From NCBI GenBank assembly GCA_002842205.1, contig PHCI01000006.1, forward strand, positions 91,364 through 155,363: a stretch of 64,000 nt of DNA, given 5' to 3'. The DNA is from Betaproteobacteria bacterium HGW-Betaproteobacteria-3. Lineage in GTDB: Bacteria > Pseudomonadota > Gammaproteobacteria > Burkholderiales > Burkholderiaceae_C. Under the pieces are notes generated by a model that was not told the DNA's origin, searched no databases, and was given only the letters and a program-made list of their open reading frames with translations. A program made the position numbers and the translations under genes. Below, in pieces: positions 30,812 to 40,704 of this stretch. Positions within the stretch are counted from its first letter, which is position 1. Each line of letters opens with the position of its first letter.

Positions 30812-31942
30812 ATGCAAATGAAGTTGAAATTGACCGTTGTCGCTGCTCTCGCTGCAGTCGCCGGCCTCGCATCCGCGCAGGAACAGGTCGTCAAGATCGG
30901 TCACGTCGCCCCCGTGTCCGGTGCCCAGGCCCACTATGGCAAGGACAACGAAAATGGCGCGCGCATGGCCATTGAAGACCTGAACAAGCAGAACATCACC
31001 ATCGGCGGCAAGAAGATCAAGTTCGAGATCCAGGCTGAAGACGACGCTGCCGATCCGAAGCAGGGCGCTGCGGCCGCACAAAAACTGTGCGACGCCAAAG
31101 TGGCCGGCGTGGTCGGTCACCTGAATTCGGGCACCACCATCCCGGCCTCCAAGGTCTACAACGACTGCGGCATCCCCCACGTGACCGGTGCGGCCACCAA
31201 CCCCAACCTGACCAAGCCCGGCTACAAAACCACCTACCGCATCATCGCCAACGACAATGCACTGGGTGCTGGCCTGGCGTTCTATGCGGCCGACACGCTC
31301 AAGCTCAAGACCGTTGCGATCATCGACGACCGTACCGCCTACGGCCAGGGTGTGGCCGAAGTGTTCAAGAAAACGGCGCTGGCCAAGGGCATGAAGGTGG
31401 TGGACGAGCAGTTCACGACCGACAAGGCCACCGATTTCATGGCCATCCTGACCGCCGTCAAGGCCAAGAACCCCGACGCCATCTTCTTCGGCGGCATGGA
31501 CCCCCAAGCCGGCCCGATGTTGCGCCAGATGGAGCAACTCGGCCTGTCCAAGACCAAGTACTTCGGTGGTGACGGCATCTGCACGTCGGAGATCTCCAAG
31601 CTCGCGGCCGGTGCCAAGACGCTGGACAACGTGGTGTGCGCCGAAGGTGGTGCCTCGCTGGCCAAAATGCCTGGCGGCACGGCCTGGAAGGCCCGTTACG
31701 ACGCCAAGTACGCCGGTCAGTTCCAGGTTTACAGCCCGTACACCTATGACGCCACGTTCGTTCTGGTCGACGCCATGAAGCGCGCCAACTCGGTGGACCC
31801 GAAGGTCTACACCCCCAAGCTGGTTGAAACCAACTTCAAGGGCGTGACCACCACGATCCAGTTCGAACCCAATGGCGAACTGAAGAACCCGGCCATCACC
31901 CTGTACGTGTACAAGGACGGCAAGAAATCCGCTCTGAACTGA
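30812..31942 (+). CDS. Branched-chain amino acid ABC transporter binding protein
   Basis: A 376-residue periplasmic protein of the LivJ/LivK type. Signal peptide 1-22 (ends GLASA-QE), then VVKIGHVAPVSGAQAHYGKD, the family's opening, and a cysteine pair (KLCDAK and YNDCG) that forms the small disulfide loop seen in LivJ. A strong GGAGG lies just upstream, and lysine/alanine codon use suggests high expression. No permease or ATPase genes are adjacent, so the rest of the transporter is elsewhere. An intrinsic terminator follows. Confidence 0.92.
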   Translation: MQMKLKLTVVAALAAVAGLASAQEQVVKIGHVAPVSGAQAHYGKDNENGARMAIEDLNKQNITIGGKKIKFEIQAEDDAADPKQGAAAAQKLCDAKVAGVVGHLNSGTTIPASKVYNDCGIPHVTGAATNPNLTKPGYKTTYRIIANDNALGAGLAFYAADTLKLKTVAIIDDRTAYGQGVAEVFKKTALAKGMKVVDEQFTTDKATDFMAILTAVKAKNPDAIFFGGMDPQAGPMLRQMEQLGLSKTKYFGGDGICTSEISKLAAGAKTLDNVVCAEGGASLAKMPGGTAWKARYDAKYAGQFQVYSPYTYDATFVLVDAMKRANSVDPKVYTPKLVETNFKGVTTTIQFEPNGELKNPAITLYVYKDGKKSALN

Positions 31943-31960
31943 TCCAGTTCCGCAGAAATG

Positions 31961-31990
31961 AAAAAAGCCACCGCAAGGTGGCTTTTTTTT
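31961..31990 (+). terminator. Intrinsic terminator after the amino-acid binding protein
   Basis: AGCCACC-gcaa-GGTGGCT is a perfect 7-bp stem with a 4-base loop, preceded by an A-run and followed by eight T. The flanking A and T runs make it usable from both strands, so it may also end the transcript of the tRNA-Ser gene on the minus strand. Confidence 0.93.
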
Positions 31991-31999
31991 GGTTGGTTG

Positions 32000-32090
32000 T
32001 GGCGGAGCAGGCGGGATTCGAACCCGCGGAGGGCTATTAACCCTCACACGCTTTCCAGGCGTGCGACTTAAACCACTCATCCACCGCTCC
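32000..32090 (-). tRNA. tRNA-Ser (GGA anticodon)
   Basis: The minus strand folds as a class II tRNA of 91 nt including an encoded CCA. The acceptor stem is GGAGCGG with CTGCTCC, the anticodon loop CTGGAAA gives anticodon GGA between CACGC/GCGTG stems, there is a long variable arm typical of tRNA-Ser, and the T-loop is GGTTCGAATCC. It decodes UCC/UCU. Confidence 0.97.
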
Positions 32091-32132
32091 GAAGCCCGCG
32101 ATTGTATCAGCGCTTCGCATGGGGCCAGCCGG

Positions 32133-32208
32133 GGAGCTCCCACGCTGGCCCACGGCATGTGGCGAGCGGCCCCCTTGACGGGGCGCGCAATGCCCGGGGA
32201 CGGCCCGG
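32133..32208 (-). repeat. GC-rich hairpin repeat family B, copy 1 (intergenic)
   Basis: CTCCCACGCTGGCCCACGGC, then GGCCCCCTTGACGGGGC and ending GGGACGGCCCGG, aligns along its length with the reverse complement of the sequence encoding the TruB N-terminus (49012-49087). It lies in the 159-base gap between tRNA-Ser and qmcA. Confidence 0.65.
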
Positions 32209-32249
32209 CGGCAAAACATGAGCCGCGCCGCAGGCCGGGGTCACTGCGC

Positions 32250-33164
32250 TCAGGCGCTCTTTTGTGCCTGCACCATTTTCATGGCGGAGCTGATCAGCGC
32301 CGACACCTCGGTCATGTTGCTGGGCACGATCAGGGTGGAGGTGGCGTCGGATGCCACGCGGCTGTAGGCGTCGACGGCGCGCTCGGCCACCTTGAGCTGC
32401 ACCGCTTCGGCGCCGCCCGGTTGGCGGATGGCCGCGGCGATGCGCTCGATCGCGCCCGCGGTCGCGTCGGCCACGGCCGTGATGGACTGTGCTTCGCCCT
32501 GGGCCTTGTTGATCACGGCCTGCTTTTCGCCTTCAGAGCGGGCAATGAAGGCTTCGCGTTCGCCGGTGGCAATGTTGATCTGCTCCTGGCGACGGCCTTC
32601 GGACGCTGCGATCAACGCGCGTTTTTCGCGTTCGGCAGTGATCTGGGCCTGCATCGCGTGCAGGATTTCCTTTGGGGGCGTCAGGTCCTTGATCTCGTAG
32701 CGCAGCACCTTGACACCCCAGTTCAATGCGGCCTCGTCAATGGCCTGCACCACTTGCGCGTTGATGATGTCGCGTTCCTCGAAGGTCTTGTCGAGTTCGA
32801 GCTTGCCAATCACGCTGCGCAGCGAGGTTTGGGCCAGTTGCGTGACCGCCATGATGTAGTTGGACGAGCCGTAGCTGGCGCGCATCGGGTCGGTCACCTG
32901 GAAGTACAGGATGCCGTCGACCTGCAATTGGGTGTTGTCGCGGGTGATGCAGACCTGGCTGGGTACGTCCAGCGGAATTTCCTTCAGGCTGTGCTTGTAG
33001 GCGACCTTGTCAACGAAAGGCACGAGAAAGTTCAGACCCGGCGTGAGTGAGGTGTTGTATTTGCCCAGCCGCTCTACCACCCAGGAATTCTGCTGGGGTA
33101 CGACCTTGACGGACCGGCTGATGAAGATAACGGCGATGACAACGACGAAGATGGCAATTTCCAT
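32250..33164 (-). CDS. qmcA: SPFH/stomatin-family membrane protein QmcA
   Basis: A 304-residue SPFH protein. It has one N-terminal membrane helix (about 2-18), the SPFH domain (VVPQQNSWVVERLGKY and onward), then a long alanine/glutamate/arginine coiled coil (about 185-250). It forms large ring-like oligomers in the inner membrane and is usually paired with a NfeD protein, as here. The nfeD gene lies upstream on the same strand, 12 bases away. Family roles include membrane-protein quality control and lipid-domain organisation. Confidence 0.92.
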   Translation of the reverse strand: MEIAIFVVVIAVIFISRSVKVVPQQNSWVVERLGKYNTSLTPGLNFLVPFVDKVAYKHSLKEIPLDVPSQVCITRDNTQLQVDGILYFQVTDPMRASYGSSNYIMAVTQLAQTSLRSVIGKLELDKTFEERDIINAQVVQAIDEAALNWGVKVLRYEIKDLTPPKEILHAMQAQITAEREKRALIAASEGRRQEQINIATGEREAFIARSEGEKQAVINKAQGEAQSITAVADATAGAIERIAAAIRQPGGAEAVQLKVAERAVDAYSRVASDATSTLIVPSNMTEVSALISSAMKMVQAQKSA

Positions 33165-33176
33165 GGGGATTCCTGT

Positions 33177-33602
33177 TCAGATTTTTTCAACGAGAAGACG
33201 GCTGCCGACAAGTTCGGTCACGCGGTGGGGCCCCGGGGAGGGGATGAGATCAGGGCGGTGAATGGCCGTCCAGTTGGCACCGCGGTATTTGACGGTCGCG
33301 GTGCCGTCCGGCAACCACGATTCGATCAGGACCGTTTCACCGACGTCGAGGTTGACGCTGCGATCGGACCGCGGAGAAGGGTCGCCTGGACGGCGCTTCT
33401 TGACAAAGTACCACGAAACGACGGCGCCCCCGCCGGCCAGGGCCGCCACCACCAACTGCAACGGGGTGCTCACGCCCGCATGGGCTGCCAGGGCGGCAGC
33501 AGCCAAGCCGATGGCCAGCATCAGGAGATAGAAGGTGCCGGTCAGAAGTTCGGCCGCAACGGCGCCGCCGGTCAGTAACCACCAGATTGTCGATTCGGCC
33601 AT
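33177..33602 (-). CDS. NfeD-family membrane protein (short form)
   Basis: A 141-residue protein with about three hydrophobic segments (TIWWLLTGGAVAAELLTGTF onward) and a C-terminal OB-fold (VNLDVGETVLIESWLPDGTA, TVKYRGANWTAI). This is the short YbbK/YbbL-type NfeD partner of stomatin-like proteins and lacks a protease domain. The ATG at 33602 has AGGA eight bases upstream. It is co-directional with qmcA and divergent from the decarboxylase gene (133 bases). Confidence 0.9.
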   Translation of the reverse strand: MAESTIWWLLTGGAVAAELLTGTFYLLMLAIGLAAAALAAHAGVSTPLQLVVAALAGGGAVVSWYFVKKRRPGDPSPRSDRSVNLDVGETVLIESWLPDGTATVKYRGANWTAIHRPDLIPSPGPHRVTELVGSRLLVEKI

Positions 33603-33735
33603 GTTCGTCATCCTTTTTGGAGCAAGAAGCCCCATTTTCAGCCATACGGCGCCACTCGCAAGGGAACCGACACTCAAATTCCTTACACTTCGCGCCTGCT
33701 TCGTCCATTCACGCAACCGGCTGCCGGAGGTTTTC

Positions 33736-36012
33736 ATGCAATTTCGCTTTCCCATCGTCATCATCGACGAGGACTTCCGCTCGGAAAACACTTCGGGCCT
33801 GGGCATCCGGGCGCTGGCGCAAGCCATCGAGAAAGAAGGCTTCGAAGTCCTTGGCGTGACGAGTTACGGTGACCTGTCGCAGTTTGCCCAGCAGCAAAGC
33901 CGGGCCAGCGCGTTCATCCTGTCCATCGACGATGAGGAGTTTACGGCCGGGCCCGACGTGGACCCGATCGTGCAAAGCCTGCGGGCCTTCATCGCGGAAG
34001 TGCGGCGCAAGAACGCCGAGGTGCCAATCTACATCTACGGCGAAACCAAAACCTCGCGCAACCTGCCCAACGACATCCTGCGCGAGCTGCACGGCTTCAT
34101 CCATATGTTCGAGGACACGCCCGAGTTCATGGCGCGGCACATCATCCGCGAGGCCAAAAGCTACCTGGAAGGCGTGCAGCCGCCGTTCTTCAAGGCCCTG
34201 CTCGATTACGCCGAGGACGGCTCCTACTCGTGGCACTGCCCGGGCCACTCGGGTGGCGTGGCGTTCCTGAAAAGCCCGGTGGGCCAGATGTACCACCAGT
34301 TTTATGGCGAGAACATGCTGCGTGCCGACGTGTGCAATGCCGTCGAGGAGCTGGGCCAGTTGCTGGACCATGACGGCGCCATCGGCGAGAGCGAGCGCAA
34401 CGCCGCGCGCATCTTCAACGCCGACCATTGCTTCTTCGTCACCAACGGCACCAGCACGTCGAACAAGATCGTCTGGCACCACACGGTCGCGCCGGGCGAC
34501 GTGGTGGTGGTGGACCGCAACTGCCACAAGTCCATCCTGCACGCCATCATCATGACGGGGGCGGTGCCGGTGTTCCTCAAGCCCACGCGCAACCACTTTG
34601 GCATCATCGGGCCGATCCCGCAGAGCGAGTTCGAGCCCGCCGCCATCCAGGCCAAGATCAAGGCCAATCCGTTGCTCAAGGGCGTGGACGCCAAAAAAGT
34701 CAAGCCCCGCGTGATGACGCTCACGCAGTCCACCTACGACGGCGTGCTCTACAACACCGAGACCATCAAGCGCATGCTCGACGGCTACGTGGACAACCTG
34801 CACTTTGACGAGGCCTGGCTGCCGCACGCGGCCTTTCACCCGTTCTACGGCCCCTACCATGCGATGGGCAAGAAGCGGGCGCGGCCGAAAAAGTCGGTGG
34901 TGTATGCCACCCAGTCGATCCACAAGCTGCTGGCCGGCATCAGCCAGGCCAGCCATGTGCTGGTGCAGGATTCACAGTCGACCAAGCTGGACCGGCACCT
35001 GTTCAACGAGGCTTACCTGATGCACACCAGCACCAGCCCGCAGTACAGCATCATCGCCAGCTGCGACGTGGCCGCGGCCATGATGGAGCCTCCGGGCGGC
35101 ACTGCGCTGGTGGAAGAAAGCATTCTGGAGGCGCTGGATTTCCGTCGCGCCATGCGCAAGATCGAGGACGAATTCGGCAAGGACGACTGGTGGTTTAAGG
35201 TCTGGGGCCCGGAAAAGCTGGTGGAAGAAGGCGTGGGCCGTGCCGACGACTGGATTCTCAAGAGCGACCAGCGCAGCCACCGCAAAGGCGGCAAGTGGCA
35301 TGGCTTTGGTGAAATTGCCGATGGCTTCAACATGCTGGACCCGATCAAGTCCACCATCGTCACGCCCGGGCTGGATCTGAACGGCAAGTTTGCCAAGACC
35401 GGCATTCCGGCGTCCATCGTCACCAAGTTCCTGGCCGAGCACGGCGTGGTGGTGGAAAAGACCGGCCTCTACAGTTTTTTCATCATGTTCACCATCGGCA
35501 TCACCAAGGGCCGCTGGAACACCCTGCTGACCGCCTTGCAGCAGTTCAAGGACGATTACGACCGCAACCAGCCGATGTGGCGCATCCTGCCCGAGTTCTG
35601 CGCCAAGTACCGGCAGTACGAGCGTATGGGCCTGCGCGACCTGTGTCAGCACGTGCACGAGTTGTACGCCCGCTACGACATTGCGCGCCTGACCACCGAG
35701 ATGTACCTGAGCGATCTCACCCCCGCCATGCGCCCGGCCGACGCCTACGCGCACATTGCGCACCGCACCACCGAGCGCGTGGAGATCGACCATCTGGAAG
35801 GCCGCGTCACCGTGGGCCTGGTCACGCCGTACCCGCCGGGCATTCCGCTGTTGATTCCGGGCGAGGTGTTCAACAAGAAAATCGTGGATTACCTGAAGTT
35901 CGCGCGTGAGTTCAACGCCCGGTGTCCGGGCTTCGAGACCGATATCCACGGCCTCGTCGAGGAAGAGGGCGCCGACGGCCAGCGCCGCTATTTCGCCGAC
36001 TGCGTGCGCTGA
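33736..36012 (+). CDS. Arginine/lysine/ornithine decarboxylase (group III, AdiA/CadA-like)
   Basis: A 758-residue PLP enzyme with the three parts of the biodegradative decarboxylase family: an N-terminal response-regulator-like wing (1-130), the PLP core (about 150-600) and a C-terminal domain. Core motifs are HCPGHSGGVAFLKSPVG, VVVDRNCHKSILHA and the Schiff-base lysine K397 in TQSIHKLLAG. Start ATG 33736 follows CCGGAGG. It resembles AdiA slightly more than CadA, but substrate preference cannot be settled by eye. It could serve acid resistance or polyamine synthesis. No antiporter gene is adjacent. Confidence 0.9.
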   Translation: MQFRFPIVIIDEDFRSENTSGLGIRALAQAIEKEGFEVLGVTSYGDLSQFAQQQSRASAFILSIDDEEFTAGPDVDPIVQSLRAFIAEVRRKNAEVPIYIYGETKTSRNLPNDILRELHGFIHMFEDTPEFMARHIIREAKSYLEGVQPPFFKALLDYAEDGSYSWHCPGHSGGVAFLKSPVGQMYHQFYGENMLRADVCNAVEELGQLLDHDGAIGESERNAARIFNADHCFFVTNGTSTSNKIVWHHTVAPGDVVVVDRNCHKSILHAIIMTGAVPVFLKPTRNHFGIIGPIPQSEFEPAAIQAKIKANPLLKGVDAKKVKPRVMTLTQSTYDGVLYNTETIKRMLDGYVDNLHFDEAWLPHAAFHPFYGPYHAMGKKRARPKKSVVYATQSIHKLLAGISQASHVLVQDSQSTKLDRHLFNEAYLMHTSTSPQYSIIASCDVAAAMMEPPGGTALVEESILEALDFRRAMRKIEDEFGKDDWWFKVWGPEKLVEEGVGRADDWILKSDQRSHRKGGKWHGFGEIADGFNMLDPIKSTIVTPGLDLNGKFAKTGIPASIVTKFLAEHGVVVEKTGLYSFFIMFTIGITKGRWNTLLTALQQFKDDYDRNQPMWRILPEFCAKYRQYERMGLRDLCQHVHELYARYDIARLTTEMYLSDLTPAMRPADAYAHIAHRTTERVEIDHLEGRVTVGLVTPYPPGIPLLIPGEVFNKKIVDYLKFAREFNARCPGFETDIHGLVEEEGADGQRRYFADCVR

Positions 36013-36019
36013 CCGCGCC

Positions 36020-36898
36020 TCAGCGTGCGGCGGGGGCCCCGGGTGCGAGGTCTTCGCGCACGCGCAAAAAACTGGCAAAGCGGGGCACGCCCTGGTCGGT
36101 CAGGCCGCGATAGCGGTAGCTGACCCAGGTGCCGGGCGGCGGCGGATGGTCGCGCTGGGCGTCGGTGAAACCGGTGCCCAGGCGCAGTGTCACGCCCTCG
36201 GTCGTGCGGACCTGCAGCGCACCCATGCGGCCCTGGTGGCGGCCCCGGCCTGGCAGGTGGCCCAGCACGATCGCATCGGCGTCTTCGTGCGGCTTGAACT
36301 TGAGCAGGTCGTCGTTGCGCTCGGCGCGGTACAGCGAGGCACCCCGGTGCAGCATCAGGCCTTCGCCGCCGCCCTGCACGGTCTGCGTCATGCGCGCCTT
36401 GAGCGCCGCGTGGCTGGCCACCTTGATTTGTGGCACGGCCTGCACCCAGGGCTGGGCCAGCCGGGCCACCGACTGCTGGTAGGCGGTGATGCGCTGCGTG
36501 AACGGGCCGCCGTGGGCGGGCAGGTCAAACACCATGAAGCGCATGGCGCGCCAGGCCTCGTCGTCCGGTACCTGGCGGCGTACGGTGGACGCAGCCTGCG
36601 CAAAGCGGCCGCGCCCGGCCCACAGCTCGCCATCCATGGGTTCAGCCGGCCAGCCCTGCGTGAACCAGGCCGGCGCGACGATCGGTTCGCCACCCCGGGT
36701 CAGCAGCTGACGGCCGTCCCAGTAGCCGCGCACACCGTCGTATTTTTCGCTGACCCAATAGTCGGCCAGCGGGACGCCGGGCCGGTACACCCCGGCCAGC
36801 ATCAGCGGCGATGCCTTGCCCGCAGCCGCCATGGCGTGGCGCTGGACGAGGGCGCCCAGCGTCAACCCCAGCAACAGGCGTCGGCGAAGTGGGTTCAT
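36020..36898 (-). CDS. Periplasmic ATP-dependent DNA ligase (LigE-like)
   Basis: A 292-residue minimal DNA ligase. A signal peptide is visible (MNPLRRRLLLGLTLGALVQR, then HAMA-AA). The nucleotidyl lysine is K52 in SEKYDGVRGYWDG, later motifs include MDGELWAGRG and GEGLMLHRG, and a short OB domain ends the protein. Exported minimal ligases of this kind (LigE group) are thought to act on DNA taken up through the periplasm. It is convergent with the decarboxylase gene. Its upstream region is occupied by repeat family A copy 7. Confidence 0.88.
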   Translation of the reverse strand: MNPLRRRLLLGLTLGALVQRHAMAAAGKASPLMLAGVYRPGVPLADYWVSEKYDGVRGYWDGRQLLTRGGEPIVAPAWFTQGWPAEPMDGELWAGRGRFAQAASTVRRQVPDDEAWRAMRFMVFDLPAHGGPFTQRITAYQQSVARLAQPWVQAVPQIKVASHAALKARMTQTVQGGGEGLMLHRGASLYRAERNDDLLKFKPHEDADAIVLGHLPGRGRHQGRMGALQVRTTEGVTLRLGTGFTDAQRDHPPPPGTWVSYRYRGLTDQGVPRFASFLRVREDLAPGAPAAR

Positions 36899-36923
36899 GA
36901 TCGCCCCTGCAGACTTCTTGTTT

Positions 36924-36980
36924 GATAGCAAACTATGACCATTTTACGGGGGATTGTGGCCAATTTTGCTTGAAAAAGTT
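36924..36980 (+). repeat. Dispersed repeat family A, copy 7 (intergenic, best forward copy)
   Basis: GATAGCAAACTATGACC, ATTTTACGGGGGATTGTGG and CCAATTTTGCTTGAAAAAG: the clearest forward-orientation copy. It lies between the ligE-like start codon and the fabI stop codon, so any promoter for the ligase gene lies in or next to it. Confidence 0.93.
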
Positions 36981-36985
36981 AAAAA

Positions 36986-37783
36986 TCAGGCCACTGCGTC
37001 GCTGTCACGACTGATGCCCGCGGTGTGGCTGAAGCCGCCGTCCACGTAGGTGATCTCGGCGGTCACGCCGCTGGCCAGGTCGCTCAGCAGGAAGGCCGCG
37101 ACGTTGCCCACGTCTTCGATGGTGATGTTGCGGCGCAAAGGGGCCGCGGCCGCCACCATGCCCAGCAGTTTGCCGAAATCCTTGATGCCGCTGGCCGCCA
37201 GCGTCTTGATGGGGCCGGCCGAGATGCCGTTGACGCGCATGCCGCGCGGCCCCAGCGATTCGGCCAGGTAGCGCACCGAGGCTTCGAGCGACGCCTTGGC
37301 CAGGCCCATGGTGTTGTAGTTGGGCACGGTGCGCAGCGCGCCCAGGTAGGTCAGGGTCAGCAGTGCCGACTTGGGGTTGAGGTAGGGCAGCGCGGCCTTG
37401 GCCATGGCCGGAAAGCTGTAGGCGCTGATGTCCTGGGCGATGCGGAACGACTCGCGCGACAGGCCGTCCAGAAAATCCCCGGCAATCGCCTCGCGCGGCG
37501 CAAAGCCGATGCTGTGGACAAAGCCGTCGAAGGTGGGCCAGGTCTGCGACAGGTCCTTGAACAGGCGGGCGATCTGCTCGTCGCTGGCCACGTCGCAGTC
37601 AAAAATCAGCCTGGAGCCGAAATCGGCCGCAAACTCGGTGATGCGGTCCTTGAACCGCTCGCCCACGTAGCTGAAGGCCAGCTCGGCACCCTGGGCATGG
37701 CAGGCCTTGGCAATGCCATACGCGATGGAGCGGTTGGACAGCACGCCCGTGATCAGCAGTTTTTTGCCAGCAAGAAAACCCAT
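36986..37783 (-). CDS. fabI: Enoyl-ACP reductase (NADH) FabI
   Basis: A 265-residue short-chain-dehydrogenase-fold enzyme that catalyses the last step of each fatty acid elongation cycle. Catalytic Y146, Y156 and K163 ([20 protein letters not shown]) match the E. coli numbering exactly. The N-terminal [19 protein letters not shown] is the FabI cofactor loop. GGAG lies nine bases before the ATG at 37783. The gene is divergent from yejA with only 13 bases between start codons. Confidence 0.96.
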   Translation of the reverse strand: MGFLAGKKLLITGVLSNRSIAYGIAKACHAQGAELAFSYVGERFKDRITEFAADFGSRLIFDCDVASDEQIARLFKDLSQTWPTFDGFVHSIGFAPREAIAGDFLDGLSRESFRIAQDISAYSFPAMAKAALPYLNPKSALLTLTYLGALRTVPNYNTMGLAKASLEASVRYLAESLGPRGMRVNGISAGPIKTLAASGIKDFGKLLGMVAAAAPLRRNITIEDVGNVAAFLLSDLASGVTAEITYVDGGFSHTAGISRDSDAVA

Positions 37784-37796
37784 TTGAAACGTCTCC

Positions 37797-39668
37797 ATGA
37801 AAATCTTGCAGAATTGTCGCATGCGGGCTTGGATTCTCTGTGGGGTTCTTTGGGTGTGCGGTCCCGCGTGGGGCGCGCACGCCTACGCCCAGTTCGGCGA
37901 CATCAAATACCCGGCAGGCTTCTCGCACTTCGACTACGTGAACCCGGCCGCGCCCAAGGGCGGCGAGATATCGCTGGTGTCGCCCACGCGTTTGTCCAAC
38001 TTCGACAAATACAACCCGTTCACCCTCAAGGGCAGCGCGCCGCCCAACCTCAACGGGCTGGTGTTCGAGACGCTGCTCACCGGCACCCTGGACGAGCCCA
38101 CCACCGCCTACGGGCTGCTGGCCGAAGACGTGAGCGTGGCGCCAGACCGCCTGTCGGCCACCTTCCGGCTCAACCCCAAGGCACGCTTTCACAATGGCGA
38201 CCCGGTGCGGGCTGCCGACGTCAAGCATTCGTTCGACCGCCTCACCAGCCAGGAAGCAGCCCCGCAGTACCGCACGATCTTTGGCGAGGTGAAGGGGGTG
38301 ACGGTGGTTGACGAGCGCACCGTGCGCTTTGACTTCAAGCGCGTCAACGCCGAGCTGCCGCTGATCGCGGGCAGCCTGCCGGTGTTCAGCCGCCAGTGGG
38401 GCCACGGAAAACCGCTGGACCAGATCGTCACCGACCTCCCCATCGGCACCGGGCCGTACCGCATTGGCAGGGTCAATTTCGGCAAGGACATCAGCTACGA
38501 GCGCGACCCCGACTACTGGGCCAAAGACCTGAACGTGCGGCGCGGCATGTTCAATTTTGACCGCATCACCTTCAAGATCTACAAGGACAACACCGCGCAA
38601 CTCGAAGCCTTCAAGGCCGGCGAGTTCGACTACATCCAGGCCTTCATTGCCCGCGAATGGGCGCGGGCCTACACGGGCAAGCAGTTCGACAAGGGCGAGC
38701 TCATCAAAAAAGAGCTCAAGCATGGCAACGCGGGCGATTTCCAGGGATTTTTGTTCAACACCCGGCGCGACAAGTTCAAGGACGTGCGGGTGCGCCAGGC
38801 CATCGCGCTGGCCATGGACTACGAATGGATGAACCGCCAGCTGTTCTACAACGCCTATACCCGGGTGCGCGGCTACTTTGTGGCCAGCGATTTCGAGGCC
38901 AGGGGCAAGCCCGGGCCGGAAGAACTGGCGCTGCTCGAGCCTCTGCGCGGCAAACTTCCGCCCGAGGTGTTCACGCAGGATGTGCCGCTGCCGCCGGTCA
39001 CCCGGCTGGACCCGGCCTCGGGCCAAACCCTGCGCGACCACCTGCGTCAGGCCAAGGCGCTGCTGGCCGAAGCCGGCTGGACCTACCGCGATGGCGCGCT
39101 GCGCAACACCCGGGGCGAAGCGTTGCGCATCGAATTCCTGGACAGCGGGGGCTCGATGGGCCGGGTGGTCACGCCCTACGCCAAGAACCTCGAAAAACTG
39201 GGCATCGAGGTCAACTACAAGGTCATCGATTTCGCCATCCTGCAAAAGCGCATGGACGTGTTCGACTTTGACATCATCAGCAACCGCACCGTGGGCAACG
39301 AGGCGCCGGGCACCGAGCTGCTGGAGCGGTATGGCACCAAGGCGGCGGACATCGAAGGCTCCGGCAATGTCATCGGCCTGAAGGACCCGGCGGTGGATGC
39401 CTTGCTGGAAAAGGTCATTTCAGCCCAGACGCGGCCGGACCTGGTGGCCAGCGTGCGCGCGCTCGACCGGGTGCTGCGCTTTGGCCATTACGCCGTGCCG
39501 CACTGGTATGGCGGGGTGCACCGCGTGGCTTACCGCGCCGGGCGCTTCGAGCAGCCCGCCGTCACGCCGCGCTACTACCAGCCCGAAAGCTGGATCACCT
39601 CCACCTGGTGGGGCAGTGCCGCCAACATTGCCGCCTTCAAGAGCGCGAACGCCAAGGTGGCGCCCTGA
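37797..39668 (+). CDS. yejA: Peptide ABC transporter binding protein YejA
   Basis: A 623-residue periplasmic binding protein of the family 5 type, YejA subgroup ([37 protein letters not shown]). The signal peptide runs to about residue 31. The first ATG (37797) is used here; an internal ATG at 37821 ([10 protein letters not shown]) would give a more typical signal peptide and a longer spacer to fabI. YejA feeds oligopeptides to the YejBEF importer encoded immediately downstream (1-base gap). Yej systems import peptides such as microcin C in enterobacteria. Confidence 0.92.
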   Translation: MKILQNCRMRAWILCGVLWVCGPAWGAHAYAQFGDIKYPAGFSHFDYVNPAAPKGGEISLVSPTRLSNFDKYNPFTLKGSAPPNLNGLVFETLLTGTLDEPTTAYGLLAEDVSVAPDRLSATFRLNPKARFHNGDPVRAADVKHSFDRLTSQEAAPQYRTIFGEVKGVTVVDERTVRFDFKRVNAELPLIAGSLPVFSRQWGHGKPLDQIVTDLPIGTGPYRIGRVNFGKDISYERDPDYWAKDLNVRRGMFNFDRITFKIYKDNTAQLEAFKAGEFDYIQAFIAREWARAYTGKQFDKGELIKKELKHGNAGDFQGFLFNTRRDKFKDVRVRQAIALAMDYEWMNRQLFYNAYTRVRGYFVASDFEARGKPGPEELALLEPLRGKLPPEVFTQDVPLPPVTRLDPASGQTLRDHLRQAKALLAEAGWTYRDGALRNTRGEALRIEFLDSGGSMGRVVTPYAKNLEKLGIEVNYKVIDFAILQKRMDVFDFDIISNRTVGNEAPGTELLERYGTKAADIEGSGNVIGLKDPAVDALLEKVISAQTRPDLVASVRALDRVLRFGHYAVPHWYGGVHRVAYRAGRFEQPAVTPRYYQPESWITSTWWGSAANIAAFKSANAKVAP

Positions 39669-39669
39669 C

Positions 39670-40704
39670 ATGCTGGCCTACATCCTCAAACGCCTGCTGT
39701 TGATGATTCCCACGCTGTTCGGCGTGCTGCTGCTGACGTTCATCGTCATCCAGTTCGTGCCGGGCGGGCCGGTCGAACAGATGGTGGCCCAGCTGCAGGG
39801 GCGCGACACGGGCGGCGAGGGCGCGGCCGCGTCGGGGGCGGGCTACCGGGGCCGCCAGGGCGTGGACGCCAAGCGGATTGAAGAAATCAGACAGTTCTAT
39901 GGCTTTGACAAGCCCGCCCACGAGCGCTTTGTGAAGATGCTGGGGCAATTCGCGCAGTTTGATCTGGGCAAGAGTTTTTTCTATCCCAAGGACGTGTGGT
40001 CGCTGGTCAAGGAAAAGCTGCCCGTGTCCATCAGCCTCGGGCTCTGGACCTTCTTTTTGAGTTACCTGATCTCGATCCCGCTGGGCATTGCCAAGGCCGT
40101 GCGCGCGGGCACGCGGTTTGACACGCTGACCAGCCTGGTCGTGCTGGTGGGCTACGCGATCCCCGGCTTCGTGCTGGGGGTGGCACTGCTGGTGGTTTTT
40201 GGCGGGCAGTTGCAATGGTTTCCGCTGCGCGGCCTGACCTCGAGCAACTGGGACCAGCTCAGCTGGGGCGCCAAGGTGGTGGATTACCTGTGGCACATCA
40301 CCTTGCCCATCACCGCCAGCGTGTTGGGCGCGTTTGCCGTGACCACCATGCTGACCAAGAACGCCTTCCTCGAAGAAATCCGCAAGCAGTACGTGCTGAC
40401 CGCCCGCGCCAAGGGGCTGGCCGAGCGCAAGGTGTTGTGGAAGCACGTGTTCCGCAACGCGCTGATTCCGATCGTGACCGGCTTTCCGGCGGCGTTCATT
40501 GGCGCGTTCTTTGCGGGTTCGCTGCTGATCGAGACGCTGTTCTCGCTCGACGGGCTGGGCCTGCTCAGCTATGAGAGCGTGATCCGGCGCGACTATCCGG
40601 TGGTGCTGGGCACGCTGTACCTGTTCACGCTGATCGGCCTGGTGACCAAGCTGATCTCCGACCTGGCCTACGTGTGGGTCGATCCCCGGGTGAAGTTCGA
40701 CTGA
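39670..40704 (+). CDS. yejB: Peptide ABC transporter permease YejB
   Basis: A 344-residue membrane permease, first of the pair. The N-terminal helix LKRLLLMIPTLFGVLLLTFI, a soluble insert, and the EAA-type loop LTARAKGLAERKVLWKHVFRN are typical of family DppB/YejB. It starts 1 base after the yejA stop and its own stop overlaps the yejE start (TGATG). Confidence 0.94.
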   Translation: MLAYILKRLLLMIPTLFGVLLLTFIVIQFVPGGPVEQMVAQLQGRDTGGEGAAASGAGYRGRQGVDAKRIEEIRQFYGFDKPAHERFVKMLGQFAQFDLGKSFFYPKDVWSLVKEKLPVSISLGLWTFFLSYLISIPLGIAKAVRAGTRFDTLTSLVVLVGYAIPGFVLGVALLVVFGGQLQWFPLRGLTSSNWDQLSWGAKVVDYLWHITLPITASVLGAFAVTTMLTKNAFLEEIRKQYVLTARAKGLAERKVLWKHVFRNALIPIVTGFPAAFIGAFFAGSLLIETLFSLDGLGLLSYESVIRRDYPVVLGTLYLFTLIGLVTKLISDLAYVWVDPRVKFD

